Shown here: positions 1 to 8,278 of the stretch, piece after piece
Position numbering within the stretch: position 1 is the first letter of the stretch
Layout: the number at the start of each line of letters is the position of its first letter
Source: Fibrella rubiginis
GTDB taxonomy: Bacteria; Bacteroidota; Bacteroidia; Cytophagales; Spirosomataceae
Reading direction: 5' to 3'
DNA: 64,000 nt
Assembly (NCBI RefSeq): GCF_017353185.1
Contig: NZ_JAFMYV010000003.1
Span: forward strand, 434,001 to 498,000
The notes under the pieces: model-generated
Told to the model about the DNA's origin: nothing
Database searches by the model: none
Seen by the model: only the letters and a program-made list of their open reading frames with translations
Program-made: the position numbers and the translations under genes

Positions 1-56
1 CCGGTGGTAAAAGCTTGCTCTGTTGCTTTCCGTTTCCAGTCCATTCATTCCATGAA

Positions 57-94
57 AAAGCCTGCTTCCGCAACCGGAGGCAGGCTTTGTTTTT
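57..94. terminator. Intrinsic terminator downstream of the histidine kinase
   Basis: A GC-rich hairpin with arms AAGCCTGC/GCAGGCTT extended by a few more pairs is flanked by T-runs on both strands. It lies 15 bp past the stop codon of the leftward kinase gene and would work in both directions. Confidence 0.75.
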
Positions 95-108
95 GGAAAG
101 CTCCATTA

Positions 109-2685
109 TTACGCCGGCAGGTATACGCTAAACGTAGCGCCTGCTCCGGGCCGACTGTGAGCCACAATGCCACCGCCATGGTTTGCCGCTACTTTTTCGC
201 AAATAGCCAGCCCTACGCCTGTGCCGGCGTATTCGTTTCTGGCGTGCAGACGTTGGAATACCTGGAAGATACGACTCGCATATTTTTCATCGAAACCGAT
301 GCCATTGTCTGTGACGGCAATACAATGATAGCTCTCCGTATGGCGTGTTGGCTTCAGTGAAAGGGGCAAATCGCTGGCGGGTATCTGCGTGGACTTAACT
401 ATAACCTGGGGGCTTATGGAGTCTCCATTCTCATCTCTCCGGCTGAATTTAATGGCGTTGCTGAGCAGGTTTTGGAAAAGTTGACCCAACTGCAGGCGGT
501 CGCCCATGACTGTGGGCAAAGCTTCTACCCGAATTTGCGCGCTGGCTTCGTCAATAGCGACGGATAGGTTCTCAATGCCCTGACCAATAACCTCATCCAG
601 CGCTACAGGAATGGCAATGGCCTGGCTAGTGGATATACGCGAAAAAGCCAGCAGGTCATGAATTAGCTGCGACATGCGGCTGGCGGCGGCCTGCATCCGG
701 TCCAGGTGGTCAACCCCCGCCCCCAGTGCGGTTCCGTAATGGCTTTTGAGGATATCACCAAAGGCCTGGATCTTGCGCAGGGGTTCCTGCAAATCATGGC
801 TGGCGATATAGGCAAACTGCTCCAGATTTTGGTTGGAACGGGTTAGGTCATAGTTAGCTTCTTCCAGCGCCCGGTTGGCGGCCGTAAACTCGTTGTTAGT
901 GGCAGACAGGGCTCTGTTTGTAATTTCCAGTTCGTTGGTGCGCTGCCGAACTTGCTGGTCCAACTCCTCCGACAGCTTTCGGTAACGCGCTTCACTGGCT
1001 TCAATCGCCTGACGGGTTTTTACCTGTCCTGTTACATCGGTTGCGATAACCAGAACGCCCGTAATAGACCCGTCTGTTTTGCGGCGGGGCTGATAATTCA
1101 GGTCGACATAGATGGTTTCCAGCTGATTGTGGCGCATGACAGATACTTCGGTTTCTGGGGCAACGTAGGGCACACCCGTAGCCATGACCTGCCTCAGCAG
1201 CTGGTCGAACCCCTGCCCCTCAATTTCGGGGAGCGCGGCCAACAGCGGTTTGTCGATTAGCTGCTCGGGGTGGCGGCCAACCAGCTGCGCGTAGAACGGG
1301 TTTACCATCCGAAACGTCAGGTCTGGTTCGCTGATGATGGCAATTGCTACCGGCGACTGCTCGAACGAGGTGAGCACCTGTTGCTGCGTTTCCTCAATCT
1401 GCTGCTGAGCAACAACCCGGTCTGTTGCGTCGACGGCCATATTCAGGATGGCGTAAACAGCTCCCGCCGCGTTACGCAACGGCTTATAGGTATAGTCGAA
1501 GTAGTAGGTACTCAGTACTCCATTCACTTCCAGATCCGCGCGGGCACCTTTTTCCGAATGAATCCGGCCAGAACTATAAATTTCGGCCAGAATCTGCGGA
1601 AACGGTTGTTCTGTTAGCTCTGGCAAAGCCTCATTCAGGGGCTGGCCTAACACAGCCCGGCTCTTTCCCCAATAACCCAGCATGGTGTCATTGGCAATAT
1701 CAATGCGCATAGACGGGCCCACAAACAGGCAGGTGGCTACGGGGGCTTCTTCAATGAGTGAACGAAACTTGGCTTCGCTTTCAGCCAGTTTCTGGCGCGT
1801 CGCTACCTGTTCGGTCACATCCTGGCAAAGGACCATCACACCGCTGACGTTGCCATCCTGCTCCCGGTAAGGCTGATAAACCAGGTTCAGAAAACCTTCC
1901 TTTTTGCGGTCATCCGCATACACAAAATAGGGCCGTCCATAGAGATAGACGGGCTCACCGGTATGCCGAACCTGATCAAGAATTGGTCTGAAATCCGCTT
2001 CTGTTTCCGGAACGATACTAAATAACGGTTTACCCGCAAGATCGCCGGCGCTACGGTTTATCAGACGGGCATAGGCATTGTTGACAATACTGACCACCAT
2101 ATCGTCGCCGGTCAGCACCACGATCCCCACCGATGCTTCGCGCACCAGATTTTGAAACCGCTGTTCTGATAGTTGAAGCCGGTTTAGGATGTTGACTTTC
2201 TGCGTGGTTTCGGTGCAGGTAACAAACACCCCCATTGGCTTACCCGACTCATCGCTCACAGGACTGTAGCTATACGTCCAGTATACGTCTTCTAACTGAC
2301 CGTTTCGATAAATGGGAATCAGTTGATCTTCGCTCCAGGTGGCCTCCCCCCCCGTCAGCACCTGATCAATCATGGGTTTAATGATCGGCCATACCTCCGG
2401 CCAAACGTCGGCACCGGGCTTACCTAACGCCTGCGGGTGTTTGCCATCTTTACCCAGGCTGGGGCGGTAGGCATCGTTGTAGAAGCACAGGTGCTGCTCG
2501 CCCCAAAACAAAAACATGGGGAATCTTGAATGCAAAATAATACTCAGCGTGGTGCGCAGGCTCTGTGGCCAGCGCTCTGGCGGCCCTAGTGGCGTGGCGG
2601 CCCAGTCATACTGACGGGTAAGCGCGCCCATTTCGCCGCCACCGTCCATGAAGGCCTGCCTGCTGACATGTGTTACTGTTTCCAA
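109..2685 (-). CDS. Multi-PAS sensor histidine kinase
   Basis: An 858-residue cytoplasmic-looking sensor kinase with no obvious membrane segment. The first ~610 residues hold about four PAS/PAC-type sensory modules, with repeated stretches such as 'YWTYSYSPV' and 'YYFDYTYKPL' and a short coiled linker near 600. The HisKA domain begins near residue 621, with the phospho-accepting His630 in SHDLQEP. The ATPase domain follows, with an N box (NLLSNAIKFSR), a G1 box (DNGIGF) and a G2 box (GTGVGLAI). No receiver domain is attached and no response regulator is adjacent, so it is an orphan kinase. The signal is unknown. A second Met at residue 13 is an alternative start. Confidence 0.92.
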   Translation of the reverse strand: METVTHVSRQAFMDGGGEMGALTRQYDWAATPLGPPERWPQSLRTTLSIILHSRFPMFLFWGEQHLCFYNDAYRPSLGKDGKHPQALGKPGADVWPEVWPIIKPMIDQVLTGGEATWSEDQLIPIYRNGQLEDVYWTYSYSPVSDESGKPMGVFVTCTETTQKVNILNRLQLSEQRFQNLVREASVGIVVLTGDDMVVSIVNNAYARLINRSAGDLAGKPLFSIVPETEADFRPILDQVRHTGEPVYLYGRPYFVYADDRKKEGFLNLVYQPYREQDGNVSGVMVLCQDVTEQVATRQKLAESEAKFRSLIEEAPVATCLFVGPSMRIDIANDTMLGYWGKSRAVLGQPLNEALPELTEQPFPQILAEIYSSGRIHSEKGARADLEVNGVLSTYYFDYTYKPLRNAAGAVYAILNMAVDATDRVVAQQQIEETQQQVLTSFEQSPVAIAIISEPDLTFRMVNPFYAQLVGRHPEQLIDKPLLAALPEIEGQGFDQLLRQVMATGVPYVAPETEVSVMRHNQLETIYVDLNYQPRRKTDGSITGVLVIATDVTGQVKTRQAIEASEARYRKLSEELDQQVRQRTNELEITNRALSATNNEFTAANRALEEANYDLTRSNQNLEQFAYIASHDLQEPLRKIQAFGDILKSHYGTALGAGVDHLDRMQAAASRMSQLIHDLLAFSRISTSQAIAIPVALDEVIGQGIENLSVAIDEASAQIRVEALPTVMGDRLQLGQLFQNLLSNAIKFSRRDENGDSISPQVIVKSTQIPASDLPLSLKPTRHTESYHCIAVTDNGIGFDEKYASRIFQVFQRLHARNEYAGTGVGLAICEKVAANHGGGIVAHSRPGAGATFSVYLPA

Positions 2686-2738
2686 CGTGGAATGGTGTTA
2701 TTAGCTACTAGTCAATAGATTACTACGCACTCAGAAGG

Positions 2739-4163
2739 TTATTTGGCCTCCGTGGCAAGGGTACGTTCATAGGCACGGTTTAAGTCTTCAAGAAACTTAC
2801 CCGTCACCCAACCTATATCTGAGTCACGGATAAAAACGAACCGCTTAGGCACGGTCGTGTTATCATAGGCCCGCACTACGGCATCGAGCCAGAGTGCCCC
2901 CGCAATAACCTGCTTCTCGTTAAACTGCGCCTGCACGTTGCCAAGGTCTTTCTCGGCTTTCTGGCGAACAGCCAGATCGGTTAAATCGGTAAGGTCAGGG
3001 TGAATAAGCGCCTGGTAGTTGGTGAGCGCCAGCCGTTTAAAGCGCTCTATGTCGGCAACGGTCAGGGGTACGGCCGTCACGCCCGCTTTTTCGGGGTGCA
3101 GATAAGCCACCAACGCCCAGGCAATACCCCCACCAAAAGCCACCGTTCTGCGTTGTTGCAGCCCTACATGGCCCGTACTAAATTCAGGTCTCAGCATTGA
3201 GTCGGCAAGGGCGTTCACTACGCGTTGCGCTTCGTTGCGGTAAGCGGGAATATCCAGCGACTTGTTTTTGTCGATCAGTGCGGCCAGCGACTTGGTACCA
3301 ATCGGAAAACTGAGCGCGTGGAAGTAGCGATTGGCATCGTAGTAACCTCCTTTCGTGTTGCCGCTGCCAATGTCCATGCACGAGGTGGTAGCCCAGAGTT
3401 TGCGCGGCACGGCTCCTACCGTGAAGAGTTCGGCCTCGCGGGAAGCCGTCAGGGTAGTGTCAAAAACAGCGCCTTTAGGGAGTTCGGCCGTCAGGAGGTC
3501 GTAAAGCTGTTTTCGCCGACCCGGTGTTTTACCAAAACCATCATTGATGCCACTGCTGAAAGCCACATAAATACGTTCGGGAGGAATATTATACCGCCGG
3601 ATAGAATCCATGTAGGCTCTGAGTACGTTTCGGCCATTGTCGAAGGCCTGTGGTGTACCTGAAATCAGCGTTACGTTGGGCGCATCGGGCTTGGACAGAA
3701 TCGACTTGGTATAGAAACCATTTTCCATCCTGGTACCAAAAACGGCCAGCTTAATACCCGATGAGCCGATATCGATGCCAGCATAGGTTTTTTTACCGGT
3801 AGCATCGTCGATCAACTCACTCATAGCGGCTTCGCTGGCCTTGTATTTCAGCGATTTGTAGAGTAGCTGTGCTTTTTGGAAATACCGGATAGCATCAACC
3901 GTGTTTTCCTGGTCGCTGTATGCGAGACCCAGGTTTTCGTAGGCAATCGCTTCCCAGTAAATATCTTTACCCTGCACGGCTGGCAGGGCCCGCAAAAGCA
4001 AATCAATAGCCTGTTGCGGTTTGTCGATTTCGCGAAGTGTATTTCCAAGCTTAATGAAGCGCATGGCTTCGGGAGCACTCTGGGCTTTCTGTGCCCATCC
4101 AGGTAAGCCGCCCAGCAGGAGTATGCTGCTGACCAGCAGGTATAAACAGAAGCTATTCTTCAT
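2739..4163 (-). CDS. Secreted TPR protein fused to an ASKHA (Ppx/GppA-like) domain
   Basis: A 474-residue protein with a signal peptide (residues 1-24, ending GWAQ). TPR-like helices at about 30-115 (AIAYENLGLAYSD is a typical TPR helix) precede a sugar-kinase/Hsp70/actin-type nucleotide-binding fold. That fold shows phosphate-1 (GIDIGSSGIKLAVFG, 129-143), phosphate-2 (MDIGSGNTKGG, near 260) and a later VAFGGG loop. The closest family by pattern is the Ppx/GppA exopolyphosphatase group, which is normally cytoplasmic. A signal peptide in front of a nucleotide-binding fold is odd, because the periplasm lacks ATP; polyphosphate or another phosphoester would be a more plausible ligand. Function is inferred only from fold motifs. 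Confidence 0.8.
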   Translation of the reverse strand: MKNSFCLYLLVSSILLLGGLPGWAQKAQSAPEAMRFIKLGNTLREIDKPQQAIDLLLRALPAVQGKDIYWEAIAYENLGLAYSDQENTVDAIRYFQKAQLLYKSLKYKASEAAMSELIDDATGKKTYAGIDIGSSGIKLAVFGTRMENGFYTKSILSKPDAPNVTLISGTPQAFDNGRNVLRAYMDSIRRYNIPPERIYVAFSSGINDGFGKTPGRRKQLYDLLTAELPKGAVFDTTLTASREAELFTVGAVPRKLWATTSCMDIGSGNTKGGYYDANRYFHALSFPIGTKSLAALIDKNKSLDIPAYRNEAQRVVNALADSMLRPEFSTGHVGLQQRRTVAFGGGIAWALVAYLHPEKAGVTAVPLTVADIERFKRLALTNYQALIHPDLTDLTDLAVRQKAEKDLGNVQAQFNEKQVIAGALWLDAVVRAYDNTTVPKRFVFIRDSDIGWVTGKFLEDLNRAYERTLATEAK

Positions 4164-4329
4164 GAACGTTGCGTGACAATGGGAAGCCTGATACCCCGAA
4201 GGTAAAAAAAAGCCGCCCCAGACGGGCCTGTTTGGCCAAAAAGCGCCTGTATGGTCCAGTCGGCTGGTTTGTGCTTGTACCCGTCAATGCCAGCGAGATG
4301 TCTTACACAGCAGTTCGACAACGTACTAC

Positions 4330-4572
4330 GCTAGGCTCTCGTTGATGTTATTGCCCGGAATAAAGGCATCAACACCGGCATCTTGTTAAGGCACAAAGTC
4401 TACAATAACCCGTCTGTAACGGGTGAAGGCCGGACTGCGCATCGTCAGGATCGGCCTCAATATCCGTCAGGACAATCAGCCGGTTAACGGGTTGTTGCGC
4501 CAGCATATTGGCCGACGGACACAGCAGAATTAATGATGCAAACACATAGATTAGTAGCCTGTTTCTCATCAT
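4330..4572 (-). pseudogene. Decayed secreted nucleoside-hydrolase-like (DUF1593-type) gene
   Basis: An ORF of 67 codons starts at 4572 with a signal peptide (ending MLAQQ) followed by RLIVLTDIEADPDDAQS, the N-terminal Asp-rich calcium/ribose-binding motif of nucleoside-hydrolase-like proteins (usual form TDIGGDPDDQQS). The homology then stops abruptly. A second in-frame-looking fragment, DAGVDAFIPGNNINES, is encoded in another frame just downstream (about 4332-4385) before a stop. The family is normally several hundred residues long, so most of the gene is missing; this is a remnant from deletion and frameshift. Confidence 0.6.
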
Positions 4573-4648
4573 CGGGTGGGTTAAGAACGGGTTCAGTGGG
4601 CAACATGACGTTATCTGTAACGAGAAATCTTACAAAGCTGAAACGGAT

Positions 4649-5686
4649 ATGAAACTGATCAAGCCAAAAGTATTGAAACGAGGTGATAAGGTTGCCACAA
4701 TTTCGCTTTCTTGGGGCGGCGCGGGAGAACTTTTGCACCGATATGAGCAAGGGAAAAGGCAATTACAGGACATCTTCGGCTTAGACGTTGTCGAAACAAC
4801 CAATGCATTAAAATCAGCAGATTATATCTACAAAAATCCAGAAGCAAGAGCCAATGATCTAATGGAATCTTTTGCCGATAAATCTATAAAGGCTATAATT
4901 TCCAATATCGGTGGCGAAGATAGTATACGTGTTCTACGCTATATTGATCTGACTATAATCAAACAAAACCCAAAAATAGTTTTAGGTTTTTCTGACAGTA
5001 CGATAGCCCATTTCAATTGCCTAAAGGCGGGCATAGTTTCTTTTTATGGCACATCATTACTTGTCGGATTTGCAGAAAATGGCGGAATGCATCAATATCA
5101 GATAGATGACATCAAGAGAACACTGTTTTCAACCAAACCAGTTGGGCAACTATATCCAAATCAGGGAGGTTGGACGTCTGAGCTACTAGACTGGTTCGAT
5201 CCGGCTTTACAAACAACAAAAAGAAAGGTAGAGAAAAACTCGGGCTGGAACTTTCTTCAGGGAAGTACAAAGGTGCAGGGGAAATTAATAGGTGGTTGTA
5301 TGGAAGTACTAGAGTTTCTGAAAGGAACTGATTGTTGGCCTAACAGAGACTATTGGGCTGATTCAATACTATTTTTTGAAACGTCAGAAGATATGCCGAA
5401 ACCCGATTACTTTCGCTGGTGGCTAAGAAATTATGCTCAGCAAGGTATTCTACACAGGGCTAAAGGTATCATTCTGGGTAGGCCGCATAACAATCAATAT
5501 GTGACCGAATACAACAATGAACTACTGAAAGTAATGCGTGAAGAAAATCTGACTAGTATGCCAATAATTACCGAAATGGATTTCGGCCATACCTGCCCAA
5601 CCTTTACAATACCGTATGGTGTGATGGCAGAGATAGATTGCATCAACAAGACATTCAGTATTATAGAAAGTGGTGTAATTGACTGA
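4649..5686 (+). CDS. S66-family peptidase, MccF-like (LD-carboxypeptidase fold)
   Basis: A 345-residue cytoplasmic serine peptidase. The S66 triad is visible: nucleophile Ser115 in VLGFSDST, Glu244 in FFETSE and His314 in DFGHTCP, with spacing close to that of microcin C immunity protein MccF. GGCMEVLEFLKGT is also typical of the family. Known members either trim murein tetrapeptides (LdcA) or cleave peptidyl/aminoacyl-adenylates (MccF, self-immunity to microcin C). Which activity applies here cannot be decided from sequence. Base and codon use is clearly more AT-rich than its neighbours (ATA, AAA, TTA common), which suggests transfer. It is a single gene, convergent with the DUF2147 gene. 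Confidence 0.88.
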   Translation: MKLIKPKVLKRGDKVATISLSWGGAGELLHRYEQGKRQLQDIFGLDVVETTNALKSADYIYKNPEARANDLMESFADKSIKAIISNIGGEDSIRVLRYIDLTIIKQNPKIVLGFSDSTIAHFNCLKAGIVSFYGTSLLVGFAENGGMHQYQIDDIKRTLFSTKPVGQLYPNQGGWTSELLDWFDPALQTTKRKVEKNSGWNFLQGSTKVQGKLIGGCMEVLEFLKGTDCWPNRDYWADSILFFETSEDMPKPDYFRWWLRNYAQQGILHRAKGIILGRPHNNQYVTEYNNELLKVMREENLTSMPIITEMDFGHTCPTFTIPYGVMAEIDCINKTFSIIESGVID

Positions 5687-5785
5687 AAAGCTTTTAGTAA
5701 TGCTACCCCTTTCTGTAACAGACAAATAATCTGGTAGGCTACAAATTACCCAAAGCCAGGTCTAAGGCAATTTATAGCTTACCAG

Positions 5786-6202
5786 TTAATTAACTTTTGT
5801 AAATGTTTCTGTACGACCAATTATGGAAAGGCCAATGTACCCTCTGACTTTAAGATTACCCTTATCGAGCCACATTTTACAACTATAAGTTTTCCCATTC
5901 TCGGGATCATAAATTTCGCCATCACTGTATTCATTATTTTTATAGACGAAATTTGTCAAAAATACCATACCCAGCAAATCTCTCGTTCGTAAAGCTGGGT
6001 TTGGGTTGTTAACATCTTTCCGGGGATTATTTCCCGAAACAACTTTTCCGAAATACATTTCGCCTACTTTATATACTTCAATTTTACCGTCTTTTTTAGG
6101 ACTTAAATAGTGACCCAAAATTTTATCAGCCGCAGCCTGTGCTACAACTAGTTGGCTGCTTGCAGACAGCAGAATAATCAGTAGAAAACGGAAGCGTGTC
6201 AT
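5786..6202 (-). CDS. DUF2147 family secreted protein
   Basis: A 138-residue protein with a signal peptide (ending VVAQ). It carries the DUF2147 hallmarks: an early GHYLSP.KDGKIEVYK strand, the central GEIYDPENGKTYSCKMWL stretch and the terminal LKVRGYIGLS...GRTETFTKV. Members are small extracytoplasmic lipocalin-like beta-barrels of unknown ligand. It is the last gene of a four-gene leftward cluster, 27 bp after the DoxX gene. Confidence 0.85.
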   Translation of the reverse strand: MTRFRFLLIILLSASSQLVVAQAAADKILGHYLSPKKDGKIEVYKVGEMYFGKVVSGNNPRKDVNNPNPALRTRDLLGMVFLTNFVYKNNEYSDGEIYDPENGKTYSCKMWLDKGNLKVRGYIGLSIIGRTETFTKVN

Positions 6203-6229
6203 GGTCAGACTTGGTTTAGTTAATTGGTT

Positions 6230-6595
6230 TCAATTGAAAACGATAGAAAAACTTGGGTCCAGCCAAAAGGCCACACAGATCAATACAATCATGAGTACCG
6301 CCGGTATATTGCGCTCTCTGAAGTTGTGCCGGAGAACGATATGCGCAGTAATGCCGCCAATTGAAAAGGGCATTAGGCAAAGCAAGGCTAGTGGCCGGGT
6401 AGCCGGTAACCAAATGCCAATGACACCCGCTATTTCGGCCATACCAATTAGCAGCATCACCACGCCGCCCTGATTCATTTCAGCCATTCGCGATTTCATG
6501 GGTTCCCGGCCGCTGACTTTCTGAAAACCAGCAACTAGATAAACAAGGCTGATGACCAGCAATGCTATATAGAAAATAATCAGTGTAGCGTTCAT
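6230..6595 (-). CDS. DoxX-like small membrane protein
   Basis: A 121-residue protein with four predicted membrane helices (about 4-24, 45-67, 70-92, 98-116) and the DoxX/DoxD-like arrangement of a Gly-rich second helix (MLLIGMAEIAGVIGIWLP). The biochemical role of this family is poorly defined; some members associate with redox enzymes. It lies 19 bp after the Crp/Fnr gene, within the same leftward operon. Confidence 0.8.
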   Translation of the reverse strand: MNATLIIFYIALLVISLVYLVAGFQKVSGREPMKSRMAEMNQGGVVMLLIGMAEIAGVIGIWLPATRPLALLCLMPFSIGGITAHIVLRHNFRERNIPAVLMIVLICVAFWLDPSFSIVFN

Positions 6596-6614
6596 GGCTT
6601 ATTCAGAAATGCGT

Positions 6615-7196
6615 TTAGTGACCAGCCAGATTTTTTCGTATCCGGCTCAACGACTGTGGCGTAACGCCAATATATGAGGCCAGGTATGACAGCGGAATCC
6701 GGTTGGCCAACTTGGGGTATTTTGTCAAAAATGCCCGGTATTTGGTGTCGGCATCCTGATTGACGAGCGGGCTGAGCCGGTCTATTTTTTCCAGTAGCGC
6801 CTGCGTAACGATGCTTCGCTCCGTTTCGGCCCAGCCCACAATGGTGTGGCCGATTGTTTGCCAGTCCCGTTCAGAAAAAACCAGCACCTGCACCGCTGTC
6901 ACGGCCTGCACGTATTCTGTAGAAGGCAGCTTATACTGATAGCTTTGGAGATCGACTACGAAATGGTTTTCGTCGATGAAGTATTTTGTGATCTCGTTGC
7001 CCGCATTGTCGAAGTAGCAGGCGCGGAAGATGCCGCTGATGATAAAGCCAATTTCGCGCGCTATTTGCCCCGCTTCAGAGAAGTACGCCCCCGTCGGATA
7101 GGTTCGCTCAACGGCCTTACTGTTAATGAGTTGCAGCTGTTGCGGGGTGAAATGGCTGAACTGCAACAGGAAATTTTCCAGGGGTGTATGGCTCAT
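6615..7196 (-). CDS. Crp/Fnr-family transcriptional regulator
   Basis: A 193-residue regulator: an N-terminal cNMP-binding beta-roll (residues ~5-120, with YPTGAYFSEAGQ and GFIISGIFRACYF) and a C-terminal helix-turn-helix (LASYIGVTPQSLSRIRKNL). I chose the ATG at 7196 over upstream in-frame codons because it forms an ATGA overlap with the stop of the SDR gene and gives the family's usual N-terminus. Residues for cAMP binding are not conserved in an obvious way, as in many Bacteroidota members. Translational coupling to the SDR suggests it regulates its own operon. Confidence 0.88.
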   Translation of the reverse strand: MSHTPLENFLLQFSHFTPQQLQLINSKAVERTYPTGAYFSEAGQIAREIGFIISGIFRACYFDNAGNEITKYFIDENHFVVDLQSYQYKLPSTEYVQAVTAVQVLVFSERDWQTIGHTIVGWAETERSIVTQALLEKIDRLSPLVNQDADTKYRAFLTKYPKLANRIPLSYLASYIGVTPQSLSRIRKNLAGH

Positions 7197-8188
7197 TGCA
7201 TCGTTGGCTTGGCCGTGGGTACGTGCGGCATCGTGTTCAGTTCTATCAGTTTCTGACTTTCCGCCCATAAATCGGACCACAGCTCCGGGCGGCGCGACAA
7301 CACCGACGAGGGTACCACAGTTGTTCCTTCAACATACTGTCCGCTAACACTTGGCATAGCCGGGTCTGTTGCCAACCGGGCCAAGTTACGCCCCGATGTG
7401 TCGACGGAGTTTACGCCATCGAAAAGTCGTAAAATGGGCAGCACGTAGTTCCAGGCCCAACGCTCAACAGGCGAATTAGAACGGGCCAAGCCAGTGCCGG
7501 GCATCAGGCCAGGGTCGAAGGCTGTGACGGTAATCTGCGAACCCGCCGCCCGTAACCGGCGATCTAACTCGTACATAAACAGCAGGTTACAGAGTTTAGA
7601 CGTAGTGTACCGAAACTGATTGGCCTTATTGCCGACTGGGTTCATGTGGGCTGGTACTGCCCCCCGCGCCAATGCTGCGGCGCCCAAATACTGGGGGGCG
7701 GGCATGCCAAACAGGGCACTTTGCCAAATGCGGGGGGCGTTGAAATGAGTACCGCTGCTAACTACCACTACCTGGCCAGTGGGCAACAGATGGGAAAGCA
7801 ACAGGTTGACGAGCAGAAAATGGGCGAGGTGATTTACGCCAAACGTTTCCTCGATACCCTCGGTAGTTTGGTGTAGCCCACCCGCAAACTGAACGCCCGC
7901 ATTACAAACTACAGCACCCAGCGGCGGCAGCGTTCCGGCCTCAATCAGTGTAGTAACTGAGGCAACAAATTGCTGAACGTCAGCAAGTTTTGCCAGATCG
8001 AGGTGTAATACCGTAATGCGGTCGGGAGCCATGTCCAGCGCCGTTTGCCTGGCCATGGCTCCCGACCGGCTAGCCCAGACAAGCTGTACATTGGTGGCAT
8101 TGGTCAGAATATGGCGGCTGGCAGCCAGCCCCAGACCAGTGTGGCCACCGGTGATGATGATGGTATAGGCGTGTGCTGTTCGGATCAT
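7193..8188 (-). CDS. Short-chain dehydrogenase/reductase
   Basis: A 331-residue NAD(P)-dependent oxidoreductase of the SDR type. It shows the Rossmann TGGHTGLG at residues 13-20, CNAG at 95-98, catalytic Ser near 145 (VVVSSGTH) and the YTTSK active site with Tyr194 and Lys198. The pattern and the extended C-terminal half resemble protochlorophyllide-reductase/retinol-dehydrogenase-like SDRs; the substrate is unknown. It is the first gene of the operon with the Crp/Fnr regulator (ATGA overlap), DoxX and DUF2147. Confidence 0.88.
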   Translation of the reverse strand: MIRTAHAYTIIITGGHTGLGLAASRHILTNATNVQLVWASRSGAMARQTALDMAPDRITVLHLDLAKLADVQQFVASVTTLIEAGTLPPLGAVVCNAGVQFAGGLHQTTEGIEETFGVNHLAHFLLVNLLLSHLLPTGQVVVVSSGTHFNAPRIWQSALFGMPAPQYLGAAALARGAVPAHMNPVGNKANQFRYTTSKLCNLLFMYELDRRLRAAGSQITVTAFDPGLMPGTGLARSNSPVERWAWNYVLPILRLFDGVNSVDTSGRNLARLATDPAMPSVSGQYVEGTTVVPSSVLSRRPELWSDLWAESQKLIELNTMPHVPTAKPTMQ

Positions 8189-8245
8189 GATGCCTTCGAT
8201 TACAAATTGGCACTACAAAGGTCTTAACGCGCTGATGACCAACAC

Positions 8246-8259
8246 TTATCATATGGTAA
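8246..8259. promoter_or_regulatory. Near-palindrome upstream of the SDR operon (candidate operator)
   Basis: TTATCATATGGTAA is a 14-bp palindrome with one mismatched pair, centred about 64 bp upstream of the SDR start. The operon encodes its own Crp/Fnr-type regulator, which makes autoregulation a reasonable inference, but the site does not match the classical CRP or FNR consensus. Confidence 0.35.
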
Positions 8260-8278
8260 AAACCACCGGACCACCGCC

